Assembly: GCA_052389895.1 (NCBI GenBank)
Contig: JBQTHM010000008.1
Span: 62,001 to 126,000, forward strand
DNA: 64,000 nt
Reading direction: 5' to 3'
Source of the DNA: CAVVXX01 sp052389895
GTDB lineage: Bacteria > Pseudomonadota > Alphaproteobacteria > Micropepsales > Micropepsaceae
Shown here: positions 42,601 through 50,356 of the stretch, in pieces
Layout of the letters: every line of letters begins with the position of its first letter
Numbering within the stretch: position 1 is the stretch's first letter
Position numbers and translations under genes: made by a program
Notes under the pieces: model-generated
Told to the model about the DNA's origin: nothing
The model's input: only the letters and a program-made list of their open reading frames with translations
The model's database searches: none

Positions 42601-44561
42601 GCCCGCTCTGCGCGGCGCATCATCCAGCGATATAGGAACACGATTAGCGCCGCGAAAGCGGCCGCGCCGAGCGCAAGCGCCCATGGCCCTTCTTCCGCCA
42701 TCAATGCGAGCGGTGCGTCGCGGTTGAAGCCGACAATGAGGGCCGCAAGCAGAACGCCGAACAGGCTTTCGCCGACGATAAGTCCGGAAGCCACCAGCAC
42801 GCCGAGGCGTTTCGTGCGCGCAGGATCGCGTGTGCGCGCAGCAAAGCTTTCGTACCACCAGCCGATCAGCGCACCCAGCACCACGGGCACGGTCGTTTCC
42901 ATCGGCAGATAGACGCCGATGCCAACCGCAAGAGGCGGCAGATGGCGCAGCTCGACCGCGCGAAGACCACGGTCGAGGGCTATCACGGCTGCGCCGATCG
43001 CGGCGCCGATCCCGACGAGCCCCCAGTCGATCTTCTGCTCGATCACGCCCTGCGCCAGCGCCGAGATGAGCCCGGCCTGCGGCGCGGCCAGCGGCTGCGC
43101 CGTCACTGTTGTCGCCGCGCGCGGCGCGCCGGCAAAGCCATAGGCCTGCGCGAGAACGTCAAGTACTGGCGGAATGACGATAGCGCCCGCGAACACGCCC
43201 AGAATCAGCGCCACCTGCTGGCGCCAGGGAGCCGCGCCCACCAGCTGTCCCGTTTTCAGGTCCTGAAGATTGCCGTTTGCGATCGTCGCCGCGGAGAAGA
43301 CGATCGACGTCGCAAACAATGTGAAGGCGGCCAGCGCCGACGACGAGTCCGCCGCAGTCGAGGCGACTGCCATATATACGAGCGCGCTGATGACGACCGC
43401 GAGAATGCCGACGCCCGAAATCGGGCTGTTGGACGAGCCGATCAGCCCCGCCATGTAGCCGCAGATGGCGGCGACCACGAAGCCCAGGAGCACGAGCGCA
43501 ATCAGCGCCGCGGCCACGAGCGGCACGACATCGAGACCCGCTGCGGCCGCGAAGCGGCGCAGCAGTTCGCCCGCTACCGCAAGACAGGCGATGCTGAGGG
43601 CGACAATCCAGAGCGGCGAAAGATCGCGGTCGGTTTGATCGGCGGACGTGCCGACGCCGACCTTGGCGAACGAAAGCGTGGTGACAAGGCCTTTGAGCAC
43701 GGGGCGCGCCAGCCCGCCCAGCGTCCAGATGGCGGCGATGCCGATTGTGCCCGCGCCGATGAAGCGGACCTTGTTGCGCCAGATTTCCGTTGCGTGATCG
43801 GCGAGCGAGGCATCGGGCTGCGGAAACATGGCGGTGAGGATCGGCACGGCCGCGCCCCATGCGATGATCAGGCCAAACAGCATGGCGAGCCCCGTGCTGA
43901 GGCCGACCAGATGGCCGACGCCCATAAGCCCCAGAGAGAACGATCCGCCAACTCCGGTCGCGCCCGCGCCCACGCGGAAAAACGTGCCGATCTGCGCTGC
44001 CGCCAACCGCGTGGCGATGAAGATGGCGAGGCCGGCCGAAGCCATGGACCCGATGACGACGGCGAGCAGCCCTTCGCGCGTTTCGGGCGTAGCGCCTCCG
44101 CGCGCCTGGGAGCCCACTTTCAGAACTTCCGCCGCGGCGACGCCTTCGGGATAGGGCAGGGGCGATGTCGTCACCAGCGCGCGCCTGAGCGGAATGGTGA
44201 AGGTCACGCCCAGCACGCCGCCGGCCACGCAGATAAGAAAGCTTTCCCAGAACGGAAACCCCGTCCACCAGCCGACGATGACGAGGCCGGGCAAAACGAA
44301 AATGATGGCCGAAAGGGTCCCCGCCGCCGATGCCAGCGTCTGCACGATATTGTTTTCGAGAATGGTGGAGTCTTTGAAGAGGCCCAGCACCGCCATCGAG
44401 ATGACGGCCGCAGGAATCGTGGAGGCGAAGGTGAGGCCGACTTTCAGCCCTAGATAGACATTCGCCGCCGTGAACACGAGCGTGATGAGCACACCCAGTG
44501 CGACGGCACGAAATGTGAGTTCATGTAGCTCCGCCCGCTGGCGACCGTCCGGCGCTTTCAT
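42597..44561 (-). CDS. OPT family oligopeptide transporter
   Basis: A 654-residue polytopic inner-membrane protein of the oligopeptide transporter family (bacterial PepT/EspB-like branch) with 14-16 helices. ELTFRAVALGVLITLVFTAANVYLGLKVGLTFASTIPAAV is the typical first segment, read here as successive pieces, and SPLPYPEGVAAAEVLKVG and GSSNSPISGVGILA are conserved. It imports peptides or, in related proteins, metal chelates. Start ATG 44561, two bases after the epmA stop, so it is probably co-transcribed with epmA. An upstream in-frame start would overlap epmA by 25 bases. Confidence 0.88.
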   Translation of the reverse strand: MKAPDGRQRAELHELTFRAVALGVLITLVFTAANVYLGLKVGLTFASTIPAAVISMAVLGLFKDSTILENNIVQTLASAAGTLSAIIFVLPGLVIVGWWTGFPFWESFLICVAGGVLGVTFTIPLRRALVTTSPLPYPEGVAAAEVLKVGSQARGGATPETREGLLAVVIGSMASAGLAIFIATRLAAAQIGTFFRVGAGATGVGGSFSLGLMGVGHLVGLSTGLAMLFGLIIAWGAAVPILTAMFPQPDASLADHATEIWRNKVRFIGAGTIGIAAIWTLGGLARPVLKGLVTTLSFAKVGVGTSADQTDRDLSPLWIVALSIACLAVAGELLRRFAAAAGLDVVPLVAAALIALVLLGFVVAAICGYMAGLIGSSNSPISGVGILAVVISALVYMAVASTAADSSSALAAFTLFATSIVFSAATIANGNLQDLKTGQLVGAAPWRQQVALILGVFAGAIVIPPVLDVLAQAYGFAGAPRAATTVTAQPLAAPQAGLISALAQGVIEQKIDWGLVGIGAAIGAAVIALDRGLRAVELRHLPPLAVGIGVYLPMETTVPVVLGALIGWWYESFAARTRDPARTKRLGVLVASGLIVGESLFGVLLAALIVGFNRDAPLALMAEEGPWALALGAAAFAALIVFLYRWMMRRAERA

Positions 44562-44563
44562 GC

Positions 44564-45610
44564 TTATGCCCCCGCGGGCGGGGTCCACGTGACATCATCG
44601 ATGCGGCGCGCGCCCGTGACCAGCATAACCAATCTGTCGAAACCTAGCGCTACCCCGCTCGCCTCGGGCATGGCGGCAAGCGCCGCAAGAAATTCCTCGT
44701 CGAGCGGGTAACGCTCGCCATAGACGCGTTCCTTTTCGGCCATTTCGGCTTCGAAGCGCCGGCGCTGCTCGGCCGGGTCGGTCAGCTCGCCGAAGCCGTT
44801 GGCTAGCTCCACACCGCATACGTAAAGCTCGAAGCGCTCGGCCACGCGGGGATCGTCGGCGCAAGCGCGCGCAAGTGCGGCTTTCGCGCGCGGGTAGCGG
44901 TCGAGAATGGTAGGCCGGCCCGCGCCCAGATGCGGCTCCACGCGCTCGACCAGAATCTTGCTGTAGATGTCGGACCAGGTGTCGTCCGTGCTCACCTTCA
45001 CGCCGGTGGCTATGGCGGCGTTTGCGAGCTTCGCGCGATCGGGCTTGCCGTCCGGTGAGAGCGCGGAAAGCAAGTCCACATTGGCGAATTTGCGAAAGGC
45101 ATCGGCCACGCTGATGCGCTCGGGCCCGGCGAAGGGATCGCAACGCAAATCGCGAAAACCGATTTCCTTGCACCGCGCGGCTTGCGCCGCCAAACACATC
45201 ACCTGCACGGTATCGGCGATGATCGCATCGTATGGTTCTTCCGCCCGATACCACTCCAGCATGGTGAATTCGGGCGCATGCAGGGCCCCGCGCTCGCGGT
45301 TGCGGTACACGCGCGCGACAGCGAAAATGCGCGTCTCACCTGCGGCCAATAATTTCTTGCAGGCGAATTCGGGCGAGGTGTGCAAGTAGAGCCGTCGCGG
45401 CATTTCGCCCGGCGCAATCCATTCCGTGGCAAACGCGTGCAGATGCGCCTCGTTGCCGGGCGAGACCTGCAACGCGCCGCATTCCACCTCGGTGAATCCT
45501 TCACTGTCGAAATAGTTGCGGATGGCCTTTAGCGCGCGTGCCCTCGCTATGAGCAGCGGCCTGCGGTCGGCGTGGCGCGCGCGCGACCACCAGGGCGAGT
45601 TCCCGCTCAT
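44564..45610 (-). CDS. epmA: EF-P--(R)-beta-lysine ligase (GenX/PoxA)
   Basis: EpmA is a lysyl-tRNA-synthetase-like enzyme that attaches (R)-beta-lysine to elongation factor P. Length is 348 residues, lacking the anticodon-binding domain of LysS. Class II motifs are present: motif 2 FAVARVYRNRERGALHAPEFTMLEWYR, in overlapping parts, motif 3 SGVALGFDRLVML, plus LYLHTSPEFACKKLLAAG and CGVELANGFGELTDP of the amino-acid pocket. It is divergent from efp, its substrate gene, across 60 bases. The lysine 2,3-aminomutase epmB, which supplies beta-lysine, is not in the window. Confidence 0.93.
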   Translation of the reverse strand: MSGNSPWWSRARHADRRPLLIARARALKAIRNYFDSEGFTEVECGALQVSPGNEAHLHAFATEWIAPGEMPRRLYLHTSPEFACKKLLAAGETRIFAVARVYRNRERGALHAPEFTMLEWYRAEEPYDAIIADTVQVMCLAAQAARCKEIGFRDLRCDPFAGPERISVADAFRKFANVDLLSALSPDGKPDRAKLANAAIATGVKVSTDDTWSDIYSKILVERVEPHLGAGRPTILDRYPRAKAALARACADDPRVAERFELYVCGVELANGFGELTDPAEQRRRFEAEMAEKERVYGERYPLDEEFLAALAAMPEASGVALGFDRLVMLVTGARRIDDVTWTPPAGA

Positions 45611-45670
45611 GGCGCGCCTTGGCCCGAAGCAAATCCCCTGCTATGACCGCGGGCCTTCCGGGAGAACATC

Positions 45671-46240
45671 GTGGTTGCCGTTTTCGCCATCAATGTGCGC
45701 AAGGGAAACGTCATCGAAAGGGATGGCAAGCTGTATGTCGTGCTCAGGGCCGAGAACATTCATCCCGGTAAGGGCACGCCGGTGACGCAGCTCGAAATGC
45801 GCCGCATTTCCGACGGCGTCAAGATAAACGAGCGCTTCAAGACCACCGATCAGCTGGAAAAGGCCTTCATCGAAAGCCGTGCCTATACCTACCTGTATCA
45901 GGACGGCGATCACTACGTGTTTATGGACCCGCAGACCTACGACCAGATCCACGTCTCGAAGGACATACTGGGCGACTCGGCCGCGTTCCTGACCGAGAAC
46001 ATGGAAGTCTCGATCGGGCTGCACAACGGCGTGCCCATCGAAGTCGAGCTGCCACCGCGCGCGGTTGCCGAAGTCGTGGAAACGGAACCGGTGGTGAAGG
46101 GGCAAACCGCGTCGGGCTCATTCAAGCCCGCGGTGCTTGCCAACGGCGTGCGCACCATGGTGCCCACGCATATCACGGTGGGCACGCGCATCGTCGTCAG
46201 CACCGACGACGGCTCCTACATCGAGCGCGCGAAGGAATAG
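45671..46240 (+). CDS. efp: Translation elongation factor P
   Basis: EF-P relieves ribosome stalling at consecutive prolines. Length is 189 residues with KOW-like N domain and two OB domains. The modified lysine sits at residue 34 in the loop NIHPGKGTP, the Lys-type loop expected of an EpmA substrate. GDHYVFMDPQTYDQI and the C-terminal VPTHITVGTRIVVSTDDGSYIERA are standard. Start GTG 45671 with GGGAGAA upstream. Paired with epmA across a shared 60-base promoter gap. Confidence 0.97.
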   Translation: MVAVFAINVRKGNVIERDGKLYVVLRAENIHPGKGTPVTQLEMRRISDGVKINERFKTTDQLEKAFIESRAYTYLYQDGDHYVFMDPQTYDQIHVSKDILGDSAAFLTENMEVSIGLHNGVPIEVELPPRAVAEVVETEPVVKGQTASGSFKPAVLANGVRTMVPTHITVGTRIVVSTDDGSYIERAKE

Positions 46241-46251
46241 ATCCTATTCCT
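46233..46251. terminator. Inverted repeat at the efp 3' end, possible terminator
   Basis: AGGAATAG-atc-CTATTCCT forms an 8-bp perfect stem with a 3-base loop across the efp stop codon, between efp and the convergent pirin gene. No clear T-run follows on either strand, so it may be a weak terminator or an mRNA-end stabiliser. Confidence 0.35.
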
Positions 46252-46264
46252 CTAAAACCGACAT

Positions 46265-47164
46265 TCAGTTTTTGATGAACGTCCCGTCGCGCAGTTCGGC
46301 GAAGGCCTGCTCAAGCTCGGCCTGCGTGTTCATCACGATGGGGCCGCGCCAGGCGACGGGTTCGCGCAGAGGCTTGCCGGAAACGAGCAGGAACCGGATT
46401 CCTTCCTCGCCCGCCTGCACCGTCACTTCGTCGCCGCTGTCAAACAGAACGAGTGAACGGTTGCCTGTCGTCTCGCGCACGGTGGCGTTGGTGTCCGTGC
46501 GTTCGGTGAGCACGCCGCGCGGAGTGGAGGCGCCGCTGAACCTTCCCGAGCCCTTGAACACATAGGCGAACGCATTGCGCTCGGTTTCGACCGGCAACGA
46601 TTTGCGCAAATTGGGCGGCACGAAGACGTCGAGATAAATAGGCTCCGCCGCGACGCCCTCCACCGGCCCTCGCTTCCCCCAGAACTCGCCGCACACCACG
46701 CGCACGCGCGTGCCGTCGTCATCGGTGATTTCGGTGATCTCTTCCGACTTGATGTCCTGATAGCGCGGCTTGGTCATTTTCAGCGAAGAGGGAAGGTTGG
46801 CCCATAGCTGAAAGCCGTGCATGCGCCCCTTGGCGTCGCCCTGCGGCATCTCCTGATGCATGATGCCCGAGCCAGCCGTCATCCACTGCACGTCGCCGGC
46901 CACCAGCCGCCCGCTGTTGCCCAGGCTGTCGCCGTGCTCGACGCTGCCGGCGAGCACATAGGTGATGGTCTCGATGCCCCGGTGAGGGTGCCAGGGAAAC
47001 CCGGCCTCGTAATCCGCCGGGTTCTCGTTGCGAAAATCGTCGAGCAGCAGAAAGGGGTCGTAGGCGCCCGTCTCGCCAAAGCCGAACGCGCGGCGCAGCC
47101 GCACCCCCGCGCCCTCGATGGTGGGTTGGGCTTCGATCACGCGCTTGATGGGGCGGATGGACAT
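46265..47164 (-). CDS. Pirin family protein
   Basis: A 299-residue bicupin protein. The N-terminal cupin has the iron-ligand pattern FPWHPHRGIETITYVLAGSVEHGDSLGN and TAGSGIMHQEMPQ (three His and one Glu). The C-terminal cupin contains FVFKGSGRF-type sequence (YVFKGSGRFSG). Bacterial pirins show quercetinase activity or bind partner enzymes; the role here is unknown. ATG 47164 chosen because it precedes the conserved SIRPIKRVIEAQP; a start eight codons upstream is in frame. Convergent with efp. Confidence 0.9.
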   Translation of the reverse strand: MSIRPIKRVIEAQPTIEGAGVRLRRAFGFGETGAYDPFLLLDDFRNENPADYEAGFPWHPHRGIETITYVLAGSVEHGDSLGNSGRLVAGDVQWMTAGSGIMHQEMPQGDAKGRMHGFQLWANLPSSLKMTKPRYQDIKSEEITEITDDDGTRVRVVCGEFWGKRGPVEGVAAEPIYLDVFVPPNLRKSLPVETERNAFAYVFKGSGRFSGASTPRGVLTERTDTNATVRETTGNRSLVLFDSGDEVTVQAGEEGIRFLLVSGKPLREPVAWRGPIVMNTQAELEQAFAELRDGTFIKN

Positions 47165-47230
47165 GGAACACCTCGGGTTCCCAATCATGTGGGGAACGAG
47201 ACTATCACCATCAAGGCCACATAGTTTTTA

Positions 47231-47254
47231 CCCTCCCAAAAGGGGAAGGTGGCT
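47231..47254. repeat. Degenerate copy of the intergenic hairpin repeat
   Basis: CCCTCCCAAAAGGGGAAGGT followed by GGCT resembles the first stem of the fuller repeats at 48449 and 54684 but lacks the second stem. It lies between the pirin start and the korB stop. Confidence 0.35.
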
Positions 47255-47274
47255 CTTACTCTTGTTGAGCGCGT

Positions 47275-48330
47275 CTAGCGGTGCGCGGCGTTGAAGGAGT
47301 CCAATGCCTTCGAGCCGGGGCACAAATCCTTCTCGCCCAGCCTGTTCAGCGGCGCCTCGACCGTGTTGAGGTTGCCATGCAGGTCGCTGGCGCCTTCCTC
47401 GATGAAAATCAGCCCGGTCACGATCTCGCCCGCGTCCGCGCGCTCGTGCAGATAGGTCAGCGCCTTGATGCGGTCGTGCGGATTGTAATCGGGGTGGAGT
47501 TTGGCCAGCCGGATGACGGACCCGTCGTGCATCGTCACCTCTTCCACCGTGCCCGGCGCCTGGGCGTGCGCGATGGGCGCGCGCCCCGTGATGAAGTCGA
47601 GCTTGTTCACCGCCTCGTTGTGCTCGCGCACATAGTCGTAGGCCTTGGTCGAGCCCGGATGATTGTTGAAGGCCACACACGGGCTGAGCACGTCGATGAA
47701 GGCCGGCCCCTGATGGGAAATCGCTCCTTTGATGAGCGGCACCAGTTGTTCCTTGTCGCCCGAAAAGCTGCGCGCCACGTAAGTGGCGCCGATGGTGAGC
47801 GCGAGGTTCACCAGGTCAATGGGGGAATCGTTGTTGGTGCCGCCCCATTTGCTGGTCGAGCCCTTGTCGGCGGTGGCCGAGAACTGGCCCTTGGTGAGGC
47901 CGTACACGCCGTTGTTCTCGGTGATGTAGACCATGTTCACCGCGCGGCGGAAGCAATGCACGAATTGGCCGAGACCGATCGAGGCGGAGTCGCCGTCGCC
48001 CGACACGCCCAGATAGATGAGGTCGCGATTGGCAAGGTTGGCGCCCGTGAGCACGCTCGGCATGCGGCCGTGCACGGCGTTGAAGCCGTGACTGTTGCCC
48101 AGCAGATAGTCGGGCGTCTTGGACGAGCAGCCGATGCCCGAAAGCTTCGCCACACGGTGCGGTTCGATGTCGAGTTCGAAGCAGGCCTGGATGATGGCCG
48201 AGCTGATGGAATCGTGTCCGCATCCTGCGCACAGCGTGGAGATGGAGCCTTCATAGTCGCGATGCGTGTAGCCCAGTCTGTTCGTCGGCAATCCGGGATG
48301 GCGCAGCTTCGGCTTTGCAATATAGGTCAT
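47275..48330 (-). CDS. korB: 2-oxoacid:acceptor oxidoreductase beta subunit (KorB-like)
   Basis: The thiamine-diphosphate subunit of a CoA-dependent 2-oxoacid oxidoreductase. It has 351 residues. CAGCGHDSISSAIIQACFEL opens the TPP domain, GIGCSSKTPDYLLG and the TPP-Mg motif GVSGDGDSASIGLGQFVH...ENNGVYGLTKGQ follow; CxxC and a later Cys would bind a [4Fe-4S] cluster. NHPGSTKAYDYVREHNE is characteristic of 2-oxoglutarate-type enzymes. It is downstream of korA across 181 bases holding two inverted repeats. Confidence 0.9.
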   Translation of the reverse strand: MTYIAKPKLRHPGLPTNRLGYTHRDYEGSISTLCAGCGHDSISSAIIQACFELDIEPHRVAKLSGIGCSSKTPDYLLGNSHGFNAVHGRMPSVLTGANLANRDLIYLGVSGDGDSASIGLGQFVHCFRRAVNMVYITENNGVYGLTKGQFSATADKGSTSKWGGTNNDSPIDLVNLALTIGATYVARSFSGDKEQLVPLIKGAISHQGPAFIDVLSPCVAFNNHPGSTKAYDYVREHNEAVNKLDFITGRAPIAHAQAPGTVEEVTMHDGSVIRLAKLHPDYNPHDRIKALTYLHERADAGEIVTGLIFIEEGASDLHGNLNTVEAPLNRLGEKDLCPGSKALDSFNAAHR

Positions 48331-48372
48331 GACGCGTGTACCACTGTGTTTGAGCGGACATTGCAGAGTGCT

Positions 48373-48430
48373 GCCCCCTCAGTCCGCCTTTGCGCCAGCG
48401 CTTCGGCGGACAGCTCCCCCCGAGGGGGAG
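48373..48430 (-). repeat. Intergenic hairpin repeat, copy A (reverse orientation)
   Basis: Read on the minus strand: a CTCCCCCTCGGGGGGAG hairpin, then a second stem TCCGCC...GGCGGA enclosing GCGCTGGCGC, then GAGGGGGC. It shares its layout with copies at 48449 and 54684, and the second stem differs in sequence but keeps base pairing. Located between korA and korB. Confidence 0.7.
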
Positions 48431-48448
48431 CATGAAAGCAAACGCCAT

Positions 48449-48494
48449 CCTCACCCCTTGGGGGAGGTGCCTCGCGCAGCGAGGCGGAGGGGGC
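48449..48494 (+). repeat. Intergenic hairpin repeat, copy B
   Basis: CCTCACCCCTTGGGGGAGG hairpin, then TG, then the stem GCCTCGC-GCA-GCGAGGC, then GGAGGGGGC. It is inverted relative to copy A 18 bases away and ends 17 bases before the korA stop, so it could end or protect the korA message. Confidence 0.75.
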
Positions 48495-48511
48495 TTTGGG
48501 CGGGCAGCCTT

Positions 48512-50356
48512 TCATTCCGCTGCTTCCTTCTTCGGCTTTTTCACGCTCATCCGCTCGGCGATGGCCTCGGCAATGAAGCGCGCCATGATCGGCGTGCCGT
48601 CGTAGTGCAGAATGGAAATGAATTTCGCGGGGTCGATGGCGCATTCGTTGACCAAAAGCGTGCGCATTTGCGCGTCGCGGTTCTGCTCCACCACGAATAC
48701 CTGGTCGTGGCCGTTGATGAATTCGAGCACTTCCTCGGGGAAGGGAAAGGCGCGCAGCCGCAATGTGTTGAGATGCAGTCCCTTGGCCTCCAGCTCGGTC
48801 AGCGCTTCCGCCATCGGCGCGGAGGTGGAGCCGAAATAGATCGTGCCATACCGCGTGGGCTGTTTCGCGTTGTGCCGCACGGGCTGCGGCACAAGCCGCT
48901 TGGCGGTATCGAATTTGCGCAAGAGGCGTTGCATCACCTCGGTATAGGCGCCGCCTTCTTCCGTGTATTTGGCGAATTTGTCGTGCGATGACCCGCGCGT
49001 GAAGAACGTGCCCTTGGTCGGATGCGTGCCCGGAATGGTGCGATAGGGAATGGCGTCGCCGTCCACGTCCAGGTAACGCCCGAACACCTTGCCCGCTTCC
49101 AGGTCGTCTGCCGTCATCACCTTGCCGCGGTCGAATTTGCGGGCATCATCCCAGGCCAGCGGCTCGGACAGCCAGTCGTTCATTCCGATATCGAGGTCTT
49201 CCATCACGAAAATGGGCGTTTGCAGCCGCTCGGCCAAATCAAACGCCGCCGCCGCGAACTCGAACAGTTCCCTCGGGTTTTCTGGAAAGAGGAGCACCTG
49301 CTTGGTGTCGCCATGGCTTGCGTAGGCGCAGAGCAGCAGATCCGATTGCTGCGTGCGCGTGGGCATTCCGGTGGATGGCCCTCCGCGCTGCACATCGAAT
49401 ACGACTGCGGGAATTTCCGCGAAGTAGGCCAACCCGAAGAACTCCTGCATCAGCGAAATGCCCGGCCCTGACGTGCCGGTAAAGGCGCGCGCGCCGTTCC
49501 AGCTCGCGCCCAGCACGATGCCGATGGCGGCGATCTCGTCCTCCGCCTGGATGATGGCGTATTTTGCCTTCCCGGTCTCCGCATCAGTGCGGTATTTCCG
49601 GCAATGCTTCTGGAAGGCCTCGGCCAGCGACGTCGAAGGCGTAATCGGATACCAGGCCGCGACCGTAGCGCCGCCATAGACGCAGCCAAGCCCCGCCGCA
49701 TCGTTGCCGCTGACGAAGATGCGGTTGCCCACGGCATTCGCCTTCTGGATTTTCAGTTGGCAAATGCCTTTGAGATTTTCGCGCGCGTACTCGAATCCCA
49801 TGCGCAACGCGTTCAGGTTCGATTGCAGCAATTGCGGCTTCTTCCCGTACTGCTCTCCCACCCGCTTTTCGACAACAGCGGGTTCAATGCCGAGAATGGC
49901 GCTGAGCGCACCGACATAGATGATGTTCTTGAACAGCTGCCTTTCGCGCGCGTCCGTGTAGGTGCGGTTGCAGATTTCGGTCAGCGGCATGCCAATGACA
50001 TGCACATCGTCGCGGAATTTCGACGGCGGCAGCGGCTTGGTGGAATCGTGGAAGAGATATCCGCCGCTATCGATGCTGGCCACGTCCTTGTCCCAGGTCT
50101 GCGGGTTCATCTGCACCATCAGGTCCACGCCGCCGCGGCGCCCCAGCCAGCCTTTGCCCGAGACGCGGACCTCGTACCACGTCGGCAGTCCCTGGATGTT
50201 CGACGGGAAGATATTGCGCGATGCCACGGGCACGCCCATGCGCAAAATCGCGCGGGCAAACAACTCGTTGGCGCTCGCCGAACCCGAACCGTTCACGTTG
50301 GCGAACTTGACGACGAAGTCGTTTACGGCGGTTATCGGCTTCATCGGACGTGACAT
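48512..50356 (-). CDS. korA: 2-oxoacid:acceptor oxidoreductase alpha subunit, fused gamma-alpha (KorA-like)
   Basis: A 614-residue subunit. The N-terminal gamma domain (residues about 10-190, FANVNGSGSASANELFARAILRMGVPVASRNIFPSNIQG in two motifs) transfers acyl/CoA. The pyrimidine-binding alpha domain starts at GNDAAGLGCVYGGATVAAWYPITPSTSLAEAF and contains FTGTSGPGISLMQEFFGLAYFAEIPAVVFDVQRGGPSTGMPT, quoted in successive parts. Together with KorB it would decarboxylate 2-oxoglutarate to succinyl-CoA. The frame stays open far upstream, but that is out-of-frame sequence in korC. ATG 50356 has an AGGCGGA site; ATG 50344 would give an ATGA overlap. Confidence 0.9.
   Translation of the reverse strand: MSRPMKPITAVNDFVVKFANVNGSGSASANELFARAILRMGVPVASRNIFPSNIQGLPTWYEVRVSGKGWLGRRGGVDLMVQMNPQTWDKDVASIDSGGYLFHDSTKPLPPSKFRDDVHVIGMPLTEICNRTYTDARERQLFKNIIYVGALSAILGIEPAVVEKRVGEQYGKKPQLLQSNLNALRMGFEYARENLKGICQLKIQKANAVGNRIFVSGNDAAGLGCVYGGATVAAWYPITPSTSLAEAFQKHCRKYRTDAETGKAKYAIIQAEDEIAAIGIVLGASWNGARAFTGTSGPGISLMQEFFGLAYFAEIPAVVFDVQRGGPSTGMPTRTQQSDLLLCAYASHGDTKQVLLFPENPRELFEFAAAAFDLAERLQTPIFVMEDLDIGMNDWLSEPLAWDDARKFDRGKVMTADDLEAGKVFGRYLDVDGDAIPYRTIPGTHPTKGTFFTRGSSHDKFAKYTEEGGAYTEVMQRLLRKFDTAKRLVPQPVRHNAKQPTRYGTIYFGSTSAPMAEALTELEAKGLHLNTLRLRAFPFPEEVLEFINGHDQVFVVEQNRDAQMRTLLVNECAIDPAKFISILHYDGTPIMARFIAEAIAERMSVKKPKKEAAE

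Noticed and set aside
42942..44453. A 503-codon open frame antisense to the OPT transporter gene
   Set aside because: Its composition is rich in Arg, Gly, Asp and His with no recognisable domain, as expected of the opposite strand of a GC-rich gene. The minus-strand frame is a clear OPT transporter.
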